From NCBI RefSeq assembly GCF_002865645.1, contig NW_020194667.1, positions 1,697,762 through 1,761,761 of the forward strand: 64,000 nucleotides of DNA, in the 5' to 3' direction. The position numbers and the translations under genes are program-made. The notes below the pieces were generated by a model that was given only the letters and a program-made list of their open reading frames with translations, searched no databases and was not told the DNA's origin. Source of the DNA: Hyaloscypha bicolor E. Lineage: Eukaryota; Ascomycota; Leotiomycetes; Helotiales; Hyaloscyphaceae. Shown piece by piece: positions 34,202 to 46,330 of the stretch (positions are counted from its first letter, which is position 1; each line of letters begins with the position of its first letter).

Positions 34202-35793
34202 CCTGACGGTATTGATCTGTTCTTGATTGTTTGATGTATTGTACTCTTGAAGCTCTGCGTTTGTGATGTTTTGGAGAAGAGTTTGTTGATGTCGTTAATG
34301 GAAGAGAAGAGAGAACGAAGGAAGGAAGACGAGATGAGGAGAAGGTAGCTCTACATTAATGCAATGTGAAGGCAGGAGCGAGATGACGCGGTGCTTTTCT
34401 GCTTTTCTGCTGTAAGCTTGTGCCTGCCCAATTGGTAGCACCGCTCGTCCCACAAGGCAGTCGTCACCAAATCAACATTGGGGGTACTTGCTGGGGCTGC
34501 GCCGTTGCGTGGCCTAGTGTATGGAGAAGCCTGCTGCGGAACTTGATCTTGATCTCTGCCACGATCCTGAGCCGACGAACTCCGCTTGGTGCAAATGAGG
34601 AGGTTGCCTGTGGCTGGTGTGCATCGGGGCGTCGAGATGCAAATCGAAAGACGTCATGCAGTTAGTTAACAGTAGGGAGTGAGGTGCGAGCGGGGAGGTG
34701 CAGACAGGGATAAAGCTGGGGAGGCATCACCAGCAAACGCTTCAGCACTTCACAAGCACTGATCCATGATGCTCCCCTCTCGCTCAATCAACCCATAGCA
34801 CAAGTATTACCCTGAATATGCAATGTATACCAAATGTCTCAAGCTCACGCTCAAAGGCCAGCTTGGTCTTCGTCCAGAATCCAAATCAATCCCGTGTATG
34901 TGGCGTCAGATGTGCTCGTACAGGGGTCCCTCAAGCGAGGAGCCAGGCAAGACATCGAGTTTGGACTTTTCCATCTCCCCCGCGTGGCGTCGATCACTCG
35001 GCACATCAGGTGACCCCTGAGAATTTCTCACCGTGCAGATGTCTTAGTCAAGGAATGTTTCAGGTGAGGCGGGTGCATCACATTCCCAATCTCGAAGCCT
35101 CTCCTTAGTCTCCTATCCTTGATCCAGGTTATTACGAGGTTGAGAATGAGGATATCACATTGGTGAGACTCCGAGTGACGAGCGGAGCGGAGCGTGCGCC
35201 CGGTGCCGAGTTGCTTGAGGGTGATCGGCCAGTGCAGAGAGATTGGAGATAGATAAGACGAGACAGCCAGGAGATCGACAACGGTATCTTGGATCACAAC
35301 CACTTTATTGGGTTTGGATGGGTAGCGGAGAGAGGTCCGGTGTGGGGATGGGATTTGATGTCGGGGAGAAGTAAACTGTGCCAAGGAGAGAGCATGCTGA
35401 TGTGGGGGAGACGAGTTTGGCAGGGGAATCCAACCGCAGGTATATTTTCATCCGTAATGCTCAAGGTTTGTCATTTCGAGTTCGTCTCTGGCCCGACCGA
35501 GATTCCTTTCGTCTCTTCGACAAGCACGATTCCTTCCAAGAGGGACCAAAAGCATCAAATACTTTATCGATTGGTATGCTACAAGACAAATTACCTCGCC
35601 AATACTCAAAACAACGTACTCCTTCGCATGCAAGTTTTTTGACCCCCCCCTTCCCATCCATGCAATGCACCCAAGCCGCCCCTTTTCCCCAATTATCTAT
35701 CCGGCCATGCATTCCTATAGACAAGAGGAGTGAGCAGTGACTATATAATACCATTCGCACATCATTCGACCCAATTTCCATCGACCCAAAGGT
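34202..35793. other. Intergenic region, no supported gene
   Basis: About 1.6 kb containing the rhodopsin promoter (right of 34,201) and the 3' side of the CASTOR-like gene. Open frames here are short, overlapping and motif-free. CRE-like or light-response elements were not identified with confidence. Confidence 0.45.
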
Positions 35794-37280
35794 CTACCGT
35801 CCTTCCACCTTCTCCAATAAAGGCAACAACGCCTCCAACGCCCTCGCACTCCCTTCACTGCCCAAAATGACGGCACCGGCTCTCGCAGTACTCAAGTACG
35901 ACAGCTCCGAAGAAAGGCTAGCTGCAGGATCCTGCATCCTCATCTCATCAACTAGCTTCCCCGCAACCCCACAAACGATGCCCGTACTCTCCAGCGGCAA
36001 ATCCACCAAGTCCAAGAAGATCGGCACCAAATCTCCCTCCGTGTCACCGGCGATGCTGTTCCCAAACAGCCACAGCAGACTCTTGTCCACAAGCAAGGAA
36101 GGCGCATCATCTTGTGTCAGCGTAAGCGACAGAAAGCGAGGCTGCTGTGCCAAAGCAGATACTAGCCCAACGTAAAGCCTGGGATCGATATTTTCCATCC
36201 AGCTGCTCTGCTGCACACTCCCGTTCGTCCCGTTCCGATATTCATCCTGAGGTAAGATTTCCTTCCCAGAACATTGTACAAGATGCAATCCTGGCTCTAC
36301 AAACGGTACCACATGCCTCTTCTTCAGCTGGCTGAACGTGCGAAGTTGCAGCTCGGCGACGTTCGTCGGCGGCGGCGTGGACGGCGGGTCGGAGGACGTG
36401 CTTGGGATGCGGGAATGCGTGGTCGGTGTCGGCGCTACATACGCTGAATCGTTCTCGGAGAACTCGAACCCTCGAGCGAGGAGTGCCGACCCGACTGTTT
36501 GCCGATCTTTGCTAGGGACGAGGATGAAGTCTGTGTAATAAGTTGTGATGAAGAAGATGGGGATTCCTGCCATAGCGAGGGGAGCTGTTAGGTCCATGAC
36601 TCGCTGCCCGGCTTCCATCCCTGCGCTACTAACGCTGAAGACGATGTAGCTCTCTTTTGATATTTGCACCTGTCTGGAGGATTCTTTGGGGAGCAGGGCA
36701 ATGACTGGTGCGAAGACATTCTGTGCCCAGGTGGTGTGGCAGACGATGGAGCATTCGATGGGTGTTACGCTGATGTTGAGGAAGCCGTGCTTGTGGTCGA
36801 GGGAGAGGCCTTCGAGGAGGCCTTCCGGGCCGCTTTGGTGCGTTGGGCCGCCATGAGGGAGGAGGACTTGGAGTATTGGTTGCAGAAGAGAGGAGTAGAG
36901 GGCAAGAGGGATGTGTATGAGGCTGAATTGACCCTCCTGTTCGCAGCCGTCAGTGGAGGTCACGACGGTCGGTTTGATGTTGATATTCGAGAACATGAAT
37001 AAAAAGTCCCCATGAGGACGAGAACGCCTTCTTGATATATGTGATCGGAATTGTATGAGACATCTAGAGCGTATAAACAGAGACATAGTATAGTCCACCG
37101 TCACAAGAACAGCTCAACCATGGTGTAGCCACACTGGCCCAAGCCTCGTCTCATACAGGACCGGAACTATCCATGAACTCCAGCGCTGGCGAGGACTCGA
37201 GGGTGCCAACAAAGCTCGAAAGTATAAAGGAAGGAAGAGAAGACAAGGAAGCTTACGATGAAGGATATTTGTGCATTCAT
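35794..37280 (-). CDS. CASTOR/GATS-like ACT-domain protein
   Basis: A mini-exon of 24 nt (37280-37257, encoding MNAQISFI) joins in phase across a 320-nt intron to a long exon (36936-35794), giving 388 residues. The start is chosen because MNAQISF followed by SLIHIPLALY is the usual beginning of this family. A longer single-frame reading starting at 37,104 would add about 55 intron-encoded residues. The core segment YIVFSVSSAGMEAGQRVMDLTAPLAMAGIPIFFITTYYTDFILVP matches the ACT_7 domain of human CASTOR1, the cytosolic arginine sensor upstream of TORC1. A Pro/Ser/Thr-rich loop (PTPTTHSRIPSTSSDPPSTPPP) follows. A second ACT-like region lies near 36,250-35,850. Whether fungal members bind arginine is not known to me. 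Confidence 0.8.
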
Positions 37281-37884
37281 GGTGTTTCTGTAATCCCAAA
37301 TCGGCGGCTTTCCGGGTCAGCGACAAGGATATTATGCAGCCTGCTTGAGCAGCCAGTGCCTTGCAGCCAGCCAATACCAGAAGGGCAGCTTGAAGCTGCC
37401 TTGGCCTTCAGCCGTGTCTTGCAGTCCGAAGGATGATCTGCGGGGTGGAGTCGGAGGGGAGGGCGCAAGAGAATGTGTTTGGCGGTGTCTTGGAACCAGA
37501 CGAGGAGAAGGTTACACGATACGGCCTCATCGGCGGGGTAATCGAGGAAAGATGAGGTAAAGTGCACCGATGCGGAATTGGGGGGGCTCTCAGCTGATAC
37601 CGAAGCTCTCCCCCTCACAGCCAGGAAAGTAACGAGGCGTCCCCACGCGGACAGGGTAGAGCAGGGCAACGAGGACTGTCTCAACTCAGCTTATTTTTTG
37701 TGGAGGTTTGGGGGCATGTGTAATTGTGTATGGGGCCGTATGGGGGGAGGGGGGGGTCGCCGACTTAAGAATTCTCCAGCTTGCGAAGCACAGGGAGATT
37801 CAGGGTCCTCTGGATTACTAGCCCGAATGCTGTGCAGCGTGCATGAGAATCGCTTCAGTCGCACACGCCACCAAATGTTGACGT

Positions 37885-37946
37885 GGGGGGGATGGGGGGG
37901 ACGGACGGGGACCGGGTCAGGGTCGGGGACGGGGTCGGGGACGGGC
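37885..37946 (+). repeat. G-tract cluster with G-quadruplex potential
   Basis: Many runs of three to eight G are separated by 1-4 nt, including tandem GGTCGGGGACG units. Four or more G-tracts within about 60 nt satisfy the usual intramolecular G-quadruplex pattern. A further G-run pair lies at 37,741-37,756. Confidence 0.8.
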
Positions 37947-38097
37947 ACCACGGGAGCGAGCTTGCTGCTGCTCAGCGCCCTTGTTGATGAAGGCGGGGTC
38001 GGGGTGGAGCCGGGGGGGCATGCAAGGCTGGCTGGACGAGCTGGAGATGCTTTGCTGCGTGTGGTCGTGAGTGCAGCCCGGTGGTGACTTTGAGGGA

Positions 38098-38310
38098 AGT
38101 GAGTGTGGTGAAGTGAGTGTGGTGAAGTGAGTGGAGTGGGGTGGAGGGAGTGGGATGGAGGGAGTGGGATGGAGTGGATGGAGTGGAGGGGTGGAGTGGA
38201 TGGAGTGGAGTGGATGGAGTGGAGGGAGTGGAGGGGTGGAGTGAGTGGAGTGGAGTGGACTGGAGTGAAGTAAAGTAAAGCGAAGTGAAGTGAAGTGAAG
38301 TGTAGTGGAT
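38098..38310. repeat. GGAGT/GAAGT strand-asymmetric minisatellite
   Basis: About 210 bp built from GGAGT, GGATGGAGT, GAAGT and AAAGT units. The plus strand has almost no C, so the stretch is a purine/T strand against a pyrimidine/A strand. Long frames read through it on the minus strand (Ser/Thr/His/Pro-rich) are artefacts. Confidence 0.85.
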
Positions 38311-40366
38311 AAGGGAAGATGCGTCGACGTTGGAGATGTAAAAACGGGGTCCACCTTTGTATCGAGCTTGTCAAGCCTCGCCTTGCCCCGCCCATCACGA
38401 TGCACCTCTCTTCTTTATCTCGGCTTCATCCAGGACGGCTCGAGTCGGTCGAGTCGAGTCGTGTAGCGCCCGATGCGCGGCGGGTGTTTCCGCCATCACA
38501 TCAATTAAGTACTGAGCGTTACTTACGGCACTTGCCTCTCCTCCCTTTTCTGACAGCATCATGAAACAAAACATCTACGAATGCTGGCTGTGGAACCTCA
38601 TTATCTATCGCACCGCGTCGTGGCTATCCGCGGCCCAATCGAGAGTGGGGCACCGCAGCAGACAGCAGACATCAGACATCAGAGGAGCAGTCGGCAGACG
38701 GCAGACGGCAGACAGCGCAGCACCTCCAGCATCGTGAAAGGGAGCACAGAAGGGCAATTCTGTCCAGAAAAGTGGGATGGGATAGCGTCATTTGCAGTGC
38801 CTGCAGATGACTTGCACCGCAGGCTCTGGCTTCCACTCCGAATGGACCTTCACGCTGCACGGTGATGTAGATGCCAAATCTCGGGGTGTACCGCGTTGAG
38901 TTGTTGTTTTGCTGATGAGTTGGCCAGGTATAGAAGAGAGAAACGCGAGCCGTGACGTAAAAGGTAAAAGCTGCCTTGAGGTAGCAAGGGACTCTAAAGA
39001 GGGCATCATACGAGCCGTGTATTGGCGCTTATTCATCGGACACGATGTACCTCTCGTCCGGGCGTCAAAATGGGATATCGACTGGAGACAGTGATGTACC
39101 GGTACATGAGAATTTGACGCTGGAAGGTATCTAAATCCTAATATCTTCTTCGTGTCTTGCTACTCACGACTCCCCCTTACTTCGAGCGATCGCTCGCTTG
39201 TGTCACCCAAGCGTCCCGTGACTTGGCTTGGAAACTCATGCCGTAGGATGGACTGTTTGTTCGAGGGGCCAAAACACTTGGGTTCTCTTGGCGTCTTCAA
39301 AAAGGCATTGCTCGTTCTCTTCTTAGTGAAGCATGCAATATGTTTCAGAGATGTGGTCACGTGAACTTTGTAAAAGTTTAGAGCAAGCAAGAATAGTAAA
39401 CAGGAGTGCAGTTTCAAATCCTAGTAAACTCTTGCACATAGCTCCAAACTTCCGGTAAAGTAAATCCTCATGCTTTCCAGGATCTTTAAGAGAAAGCTAT
39501 GGCAAAGGCTTGGTTGGTAGGGTTGATGAAAAAGGGCCCGAGGAACAGGCGAATTGCTGGAAGAAGACAAGCCATACTTTCAAATGGGATCCGAGCGAAG
39601 AGACGGTCTTCGTATTCAATTCAATTCAGTTCCGTTCAAATCCAAGATTCATTATCTCGATCATCAAGATTGTCGTCCAGAGATTCCATGAAGAGCAAGC
39701 ACTCCCTTCCGCTGACTGGATCGCTTGCACAACAGTGCAGCAGCCCTGTGGCTTTCGACAACCAACGACATCCTGCACCAAACAACACCCAGCACCCAGC
39801 ATTGCTCACCTCCATCAGAAACCTGTCGTCCTTCGAAGAGCTGTTCATCCGTTGTCCCTTTAAACTTAAAGCAATAATTGCTGCCCTGCGCCGCCCACGT
39901 CCGCATAAATTGGCTCGTCAATCCAACACGCGCCAGCCCGCGCACCGCACCCTTACATTCCACCGGCATGGAAACTGTCGCGTGCCAAGCATCCAGGTAC
40001 CGTTTTTCTACTAACTCCCTCAATTGGCAATCGCTCCCAATTCATCGCATCAGGAATTAATTGATTATTCAGCTCATTTTCAGTTCTGCTCGTCGGCCGG
40101 CCGGAAGATCAATGATCACCAACAGCCGGAATTTTTCGGCGCCGTTGGGATGAAACCCATCTCATACCTCAACCCCTAGATCAAGATCAAGCATCAAAGT
40201 TCGTTCGGCACACCTCACTGCTTAGCGCAGCTTCTCATATTGATCAACTCTGGAATTTACCCTTACTGACAAAGAATAGTTGCGTGTCTCATCTTTCAGT
40301 ACATAAGAGGTCTGCTTTCCCCGGGTGCTAACCTTAACTTGTACCTCTAGGTAGCCAACCGTCAAG

Positions 40367-42460
40367 ATGTTACCGCCCCTCGCCAAAAACGCCTTGATGG
40401 CACTCCTTGTTTGCGCAGGCACAGTTTTAGGGTCGAGCCTTCGAAGTCGGACACCATATGCCGTGAAAGACACGCATCACGTGCCGAAGAGTTGGAAGGC
40501 AGTCGGACCTGCGCCGGCTGATCATATGATCAGAATTCAGATTGGATTGAAACAGGGTCAATTCAGTGAACTCGAGAGGCATCTATACGAAGGTACTTTT
40601 GGAGATGAACATTTCATTATGTGAACATCACATGACAATCTCAGAGTTTCTTGTTTAGTTGTCCCAAACTAACTTTGAACTAGTGTCCGATCCATCTCAT
40701 GAACGATATGGTCAACATCTTTCATCCGAGGAAGTGGATGAGCTTGTCAAGCCTACCGATGAGACTTTTGACCAAGTCCATGAATGGCTAGACGACTGTG
40801 GTGTTGACAGCAGTCAGCTCGAATACAGCAGTGCAAAAGATTGGATTAAAGTCACGCTTCGAGTCAAAGATATTGAAAGATTGCTTGACACCAAGTACTC
40901 CGTTTTTAAGCACAAAGACGGCTCTCACCTGATCCGGACACCACAATGGTCCCTTCCTATTCATCTCCACGGGCACATTGACACGATTCAACCAACCAAC
41001 TCATTCTTCCAACCCAAACCGAAGAGATCCACTCTCAAGACTGCGGAAGTGGCTGGCTTGGAACAGTATTTAAGCGGTGATCCTGTCAGTCCTGTAAGCA
41101 AGGCTACCGTCGCTGAAGCATGCAATATCACTGCCGTAACACCAACGTGTCTTCGAACTCTTTATGGTCAGTACAGCTTCGACTATTAACTCTCTTCCGG
41201 CGCCTGACATCCCGGTAGGAACTATAGACTATGTCCCCAAATCTCTGGACAAGAATCAAATCGTTCTCTGCAACTATCTAGGAGAAGCAAATAATCGATC
41301 AGATGTGAATATTTTCTTGTCGAGATTTAGACCAGATGCAGCAGGAGCAGGCAACAACTTCACTGTTACTACTATAGATGGAGGAAATGATCAACAAACC
41401 CCGCTCAACTCCTCAGGACTAGCTGCTAAAACAGACCTCGAAGGCAACCTGGACGCCGAGACTATCATTGGAATCACATATCCTACAAAATTATTTACAT
41501 TTAACACTGGCGGAAAACCCCCGTTCATTCCGGACCATGCAACACCAACAGACACCAACGAGCCGTATCTCACCTGGGTACAATTCATCTTGAGCCAAAC
41601 AACTATTCCCCAGGTCATCAGCACATCTTATGGCGATGATGAGCAGAGTATTCCATTATCCTTTGCAACATCCGTCTGCAACAGCTTTGCTCAATTAGGA
41701 GCTCGAGGAGTGACCCTCATCTTCTCAAGTGGTGACAGTGGCGTAGGCGGCGATACTAACTGCGTCACAAACGATGGTAAAAACACAAGCACATTTCTTC
41801 CTGCGTTCCCAGCAGCATGTCCTTTCGTTACCACAGTGGGAGCAACCAAGAACGTCAACCCCGAGATTGTGGCCGTCGACGCCGGCAACGGTTTCGTCAG
41901 CGGTGGTGGCTTCAGCAACTACTTTCCTCGACCTGCCTACCAAGACAAAGTGGTACCAGCATACATCACCAGCCTCAAGGGGCAATTCAAGAACCTCTTC
42001 AACGCATCTGGACGCGGATATCCAGATATCGCGGCGCAAGGATTTCACTTCCTCGTCGTCTGGAATGGAACCCTCGTCTCTCTTGATGGAACAAGGTGGG
42101 TTTGGTGCGAAATTGTTGATTATACCATTCTCTGACATAGCAAATAGTGCATCAGCACCAACTATCGCCTCCGTCATAGCACTGGTCAATGATATGCTCC
42201 TCGCAGCCGGCAAGCCAGTCCTCGGCTTCCTCAATCCATGGCTCTACTCAGGTGGATCAGCATCATTCACAGATATCACGAGTGGATCTGCAAGTGGCTG
42301 TGGAACTACGGGCTTCCCAGCTCAAGCTGGCTGGGACGCAGTCACTGGTTTTGGAACTCCTGTAAGTCTCACTCCCTTGCCGCTGGAAATTTCGTTTCTA
42401 ATTCAACAGTTCTTCCCCAAATTTCAAGCCGCAGCGATGAACAACGGCATCTTTCGGTAG
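40367..42460 (+). CDS. Secreted sedolisin (S53 tripeptidyl-peptidase-like)
   Basis: Five exons (40367-40592, 40684-41166, 41219-42095, 42148-42361, 42410-42460) stay in phase and encode 616 residues. A signal peptide (ALMALLVCAGTVLG, about residues 9-22) is followed by a pro-domain (SDPSHERYGQHLSSEEVDELV, the activation domain typical of S53). In the peptidase domain the catalytic Glu and Asp lie in DLEGNLDAE. The oxyanion Asp is in SSGDSGVGG. The nucleophile Ser is in GTSASAP, split by the 42,096-42,147 intron. The calcium site is near TDITSGSASGCGTTGFP. All residues expected for activity are present. Such enzymes are secreted acid proteases that remove tripeptides or act as endoproteases during nutrition and host or litter degradation. 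Several N-x-S/T sites suggest glycosylation. Confidence 0.93.
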
Positions 42461-43088
42461 GGTTTTTCTTTCGTGATTTCTTTCGTTTTTGTTTTCGAGT
42501 GTCGCATCGATAATAACGTTTTCCTTTTGCAATAGACTATCGCCAAGGGGGAATGTTTACACCATGATGTTTGTAACTATATGTTTGATGATAATGGATG
42601 GGTTATGACATAGATCCTATTTTGTCTCCTTGGTTGTGATTGTGGTTCGAGTTGCCAAGGCTAAGTTGGCTACCTGTCATTTGATGGGGCCAGTGCTCTT
42701 TAAATTTCGCTCCGTCAAAGCCAAGATAGAAAGGCCTTCTCGACATCAATCTCTTGGCGCTCCCATCTACCGGAACAACTGCGGTATCCTATTTCCAACA
42801 TTAAGAATAGGGACTATTGAGATAGCGTTTAACGCGTCTGTATGCACAGATGCAGATCAACCTCTCTCCACTTTAAAGATAACAGCTCTCGATAAGCACT
42901 CGCAGATCCACAGCGACGAGTGAACAAACTCAAAGATGGATTGGCAGCTCCTAAAAAGTCAAAGACGGGATTGACGCGGATCTTTGGGTTCAAGTCCGGT
43001 TTGCATGAACAAGACGTAGTTCTTCAATATGTTCTGGGTCTGAACTCCTTCCTCACCTTTCAATATCCACCCCAACTCCGCCAGAACA
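42461..43088. other. Intergenic region, no supported gene
   Basis: Spacer between the sedolisin and the amidase pseudogene. Nothing recognisable was seen. Confidence 0.5.
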
Positions 43089-44793
43089 ATGAAAGCAAAA
43101 AAACTAATCTCAGAAGCTCTCTCCCTCCGCGACACCTCAATTCTCGTGGACCCTCCACTCTCACCTCTTCCAGAAACCCTCTCCAAAAACGTCACAGAGA
43201 TAGCAAACTCTGTCCTCACACCCGAAGAAATCAAGATCACATCCTGTGATGTCCCGGAGCTGCTCCAAGCCACCCGTAGCAAGGAGTATTCTTGTGAGAC
43301 TGTCACCATAGCATTTCTTCGGCGCGCGGCCTTGGCGCAGAAATTAGTATGCAATCTTGCATCTCTCACTCTCGGTCTGGATTTGGGATTTAAGTCCAGG
43401 CGTTAATCTCAACGACAGACAAACTGCTTAACAGAGCTCCTCCCCTCCCCCGCGATCGCCCGAGCAAAATATCTCGACGCAGGAAGTACTGCTGGAAGCG
43501 GGAGCGGTGCCGTATGCTCGAACCACGCAGCCACAGACCATCATGCATCTGGAGACCAGCACGAATATCTATGGTGTTACGACAAATCCGTGGAATACTG
43601 ACCTTACGTGTGGAGGAAGCTCGGGTGGGGAGAGTGCGTTGATTGCTTGTCGGGGGAGTATTTTGGTGAGTCCAGCTTAAGCGAGAATTGTGAATGTGGA
43701 CATTGATATTGAGCAGGGCATGGGTGGTGATATTAGAGGCTCAATTCGCTGTCCTGCTGCTAATACGGGGATTTATGGGTTTAAACCAACCCTCGGACGG
43801 ATCGAGAAGCTGGGCTCCCGAGCTGCGGTTTCGGGGCAGGAAGGGTATATTTCTTTAATAAGAGAAAAGGGGCTCGCTAACGAAGTGAAGGATTATTCCT
43901 ACTCAAGGACCGATGGCTTCCTCTCGCTCTGGAATCAGCTTATTCATGGAAATATATCTCAGCTATGAGCCTTGGATCAAAGACGACTACCTGGTCCCTA
44001 TCCCATGGCGCCCCGTTACCCTCCTCCCGAGGCTGAAAATCACAATCATGTGGTCAGACGACATCGTCACTCCTCACCCGCCCGTAACGCGCGCCCTAAA
44101 AAAAAGTCGCCAAATCCCTCTTAGAAGCAGGCATCGAGCTCGTAGACTGGAAACCAGAGGGCCACGATGAGTGCTGGGAGATCACGCAAGCACTGTACTA
44201 CGAAGACGGCGGCAAGCACGTCGAGAAACTGATTGCTGATGGAGGGGAAGAGATGCTCTCTTTAACCAAGTGGCTTATCAAAGATAATAAAAATGAGAAG
44301 TATCGGACTGTGGAGGAGATTTGGGATGTATGTCTAATCTTCCTTTCACCATTTCTGGTTTAAGGGGGAGGAGAGTGCTGATATGAGGTAATAGTTGAAA
44401 GGCAGACGAAACGCGTACCGCTTAAAGTACAACGATCTCTGGCTCAGCACAGAAAAGAAAGACGACCACCCCGTCGATGCAATCCTCTGCCCTGCCGGCC
44501 CCGGTGCTGCACCACCTCACGGCAACGCAAAATACTGGAATTACACCAGCCGGTGGAACCTCCTCGAATACCCTGGCGTCGTGTTCCCGGTTACGTTTGT
44601 AGATCAGGAATTGGGTCTTAAGGATGAAAGTTATGTGCCGAGGAATAAGCAGGATAGATTTAATTGGGAACTGTATGAGAAGGAGAGGTATGTGGAAGCG
44701 CCAGTTGGACTGCAGATCGTTACAAGGAGGTTTGAGGACGAGAAGTGTTTGGCTGTTTTGGAGGTTGTGGAGAGGGCTATGGGACGTCAGTGA
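43089..44793 (+). pseudogene. Amidase (amidase-signature family) pseudogene
   Basis: The opening exon (43089 onward) and the spliced segment TNCLTELLPSPAIARAKYLD are typical of fungal acetamidase-like enzymes. Immediately after KYLD the sequence jumps, out of frame, to VLLEAGAVPYARTTQPQTIMHLE. The roughly 70-residue stretch normally between them, which carries the catalytic Lys, is missing. Later parts are recognisable: CGGSSGGES and GGDIRGSIRCPA, which hold the two catalytic Ser. PIPWRPVT follows, and at 44,098-44,105 a run of eight A shifts the frame. The last exon (44,395-44,793) runs to the normal end (APVGLQIVTRRFEDEK). Loss of the Lys segment plus frame breaks make an active enzyme very unlikely. 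Codon composition is otherwise ordinary, so the decay looks recent and is not caused by RIP. Confidence 0.85.
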
Positions 44794-46330
44794 TGGGGGC
44801 GGTGGAAGGAAAGGGGCTGGTTGGTGGAGGGAGCGGTGAAGCAGGAACCGCAATGCAGATGCAGGGCTTGAGTGCCGTCACACCCGTAACCCTTCTCAGT
44901 GGGTATGTGGCTGATGTCCACCTCGAGAGCCGTCAAGCCGGTAACGGCTCGACAGTGGGTATCTTGCAGGTGGACTATAACAAGCCTCGTATATATTTGC
45001 AGTAATTCGACATTGTCAAAAGAAGGGCAGGGCAAGCCACCATCGTGTGGGGACTTGGGCTCGGAATCGTGTGTAACTTCACTGTGACTTCTTGCATCAA
45101 CGGCTTTGATGCATCCCAGTTTTCGAAGTGTTCAATAGAAAAAGCAAAAAACATGACCATGAAAGTTGATTTAAAGTCAATTCTATGCAAGTACCGCTGA
45201 GAACTCCATGATAAGTACAACCAAGTAGAGTGAGATTCGTGATTACTTACTTTCTTATGCAAATATCCACAGAACCCTCAAAAGCCACATTTCCCAGAGC
45301 GAAGTGACCCCCAAGATCGACCCCCTAAATCCCAGGGCTGACCCCCAAGCCCGATAACCCAACGTTCTCTCCTTCGTCAAACCATCGTGGCACCATTTCG
45401 CTTCCAAATCCCACCCCGTCCGTATCCCACAAAGCGCCATGCATCGACTTCCGCCCCATCATCCCCATCCCCTCTCCACAGACCCCCATTCCCCCCTTGG
45501 CATTACCTGGCCCCCCGCACATTCAAAGAATCCCAACACTTTTCCCCTTCCACTCCCCAAATTCCCAATAAAAATCTATTTTTGTTTTTTGTTTTTTGTT
45601 TTTTTGGCATTGACGCACCCACGCCACGCATACGAATGGCCGCGCAAGGCCCGGGGCCCTATATTAATTTTGAGATATTGATATTCGCCGGAAGGAGGGG
45701 AAGAGGTACTCGCAGGGATTTCCTCACCCGGGTTGGGACGGCTCGACTAGCGAGCTGCGGACAGCAACTCCGACATTATTATATTAAAAGACTTCCACAG
45801 TACCTATTATAATACAACCTTATATCCGGACAAGCCTTAACGAGTCAATTAAAATGCATTAATCTAATAAGTTGTACTGTTCGTGGTTATATAGTAGTCA
45901 TATACAAATGTCAGAGTTGCTGGTGCCCCCCGACTTGCTAGTGCAAAGTCGGCCCTAGCAAAGGAGGAATTGCCGACGAGTAAGCAGGGTTCTCCGCTTC
46001 TGCACAGGAGGAGGTGGGAAGTGGGAGTGAGACATGACGAGCGTGGGGGGTCACTCTTAAGGAGGAAATCAACTGATATTTGCATGTGCTATCCTTGTCA
46101 CAGGCTGTTCTCTGAGTGGTTGGAAAGAGATGTCGCGGATGTTGCGCACTGGATTTTGGGCACGTGAATACAAAGGATCGTAGTTGATGTGATGAAAGTC
46201 AGCTTATGAAGTCATTGCTAGATGGGATTTTGAGGGCTTGTGACGAAGTTGTCGGTGTGAGATTCATTCAGCTTGAGCTGTGAGCTCACGTCATACAAGT
46301 ATTGTACAGGCTTGAGTTGGTAAATTGTAA
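44794..46330. other. Intergenic region, no supported gene
   Basis: It contains T-rich tracts (45,575-45,604), a locally AT-rich patch (45,770-45,890), and a short hairpin (CCGACTT...AAGTCGG, about 45,926-45,952). Open frames of 60-140 codons lack motifs and overlap on both strands. Confidence 0.45.

Larger units (their letters stand above)
37281..40366. other. 3-kb gene-free stretch
   Basis: This is the longest gene-poor part of the island. It holds G-tracts (37,741-37,946) and a GGAGT minisatellite (38,098-38,310), listed separately. It also has CAGACGG/CAGACAT short repeats (38,655-38,725) and a 12-bp palindrome TGTACCGGTACA near 39,094. A 171-codon frame (39,499-40,014) has no motif and overlaps others on the opposite strand, so I do not accept it. 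The sedolisin promoter lies at the right end. Confidence 0.5.

Noticed and set aside
37691..38405. Minus-strand frames of 162 and 235 codons rich in Ser, Thr, His and Pro
   Set aside because: Translation of the GGAGT minisatellite in alternative frames; no start context, motif or codon bias.
39499..40014. 171-codon plus-strand frame
   Set aside because: No recognisable motif, overlapped by a similar frame on the other strand, and composition of random intergenic DNA.
27244..44793. Secondary-metabolite cluster around the FAD monooxygenase
   Set aside because: No polyketide synthase, peptide synthetase, terpene synthase or cytochrome P450 was found nearby, and the neighbours are housekeeping or unrelated.
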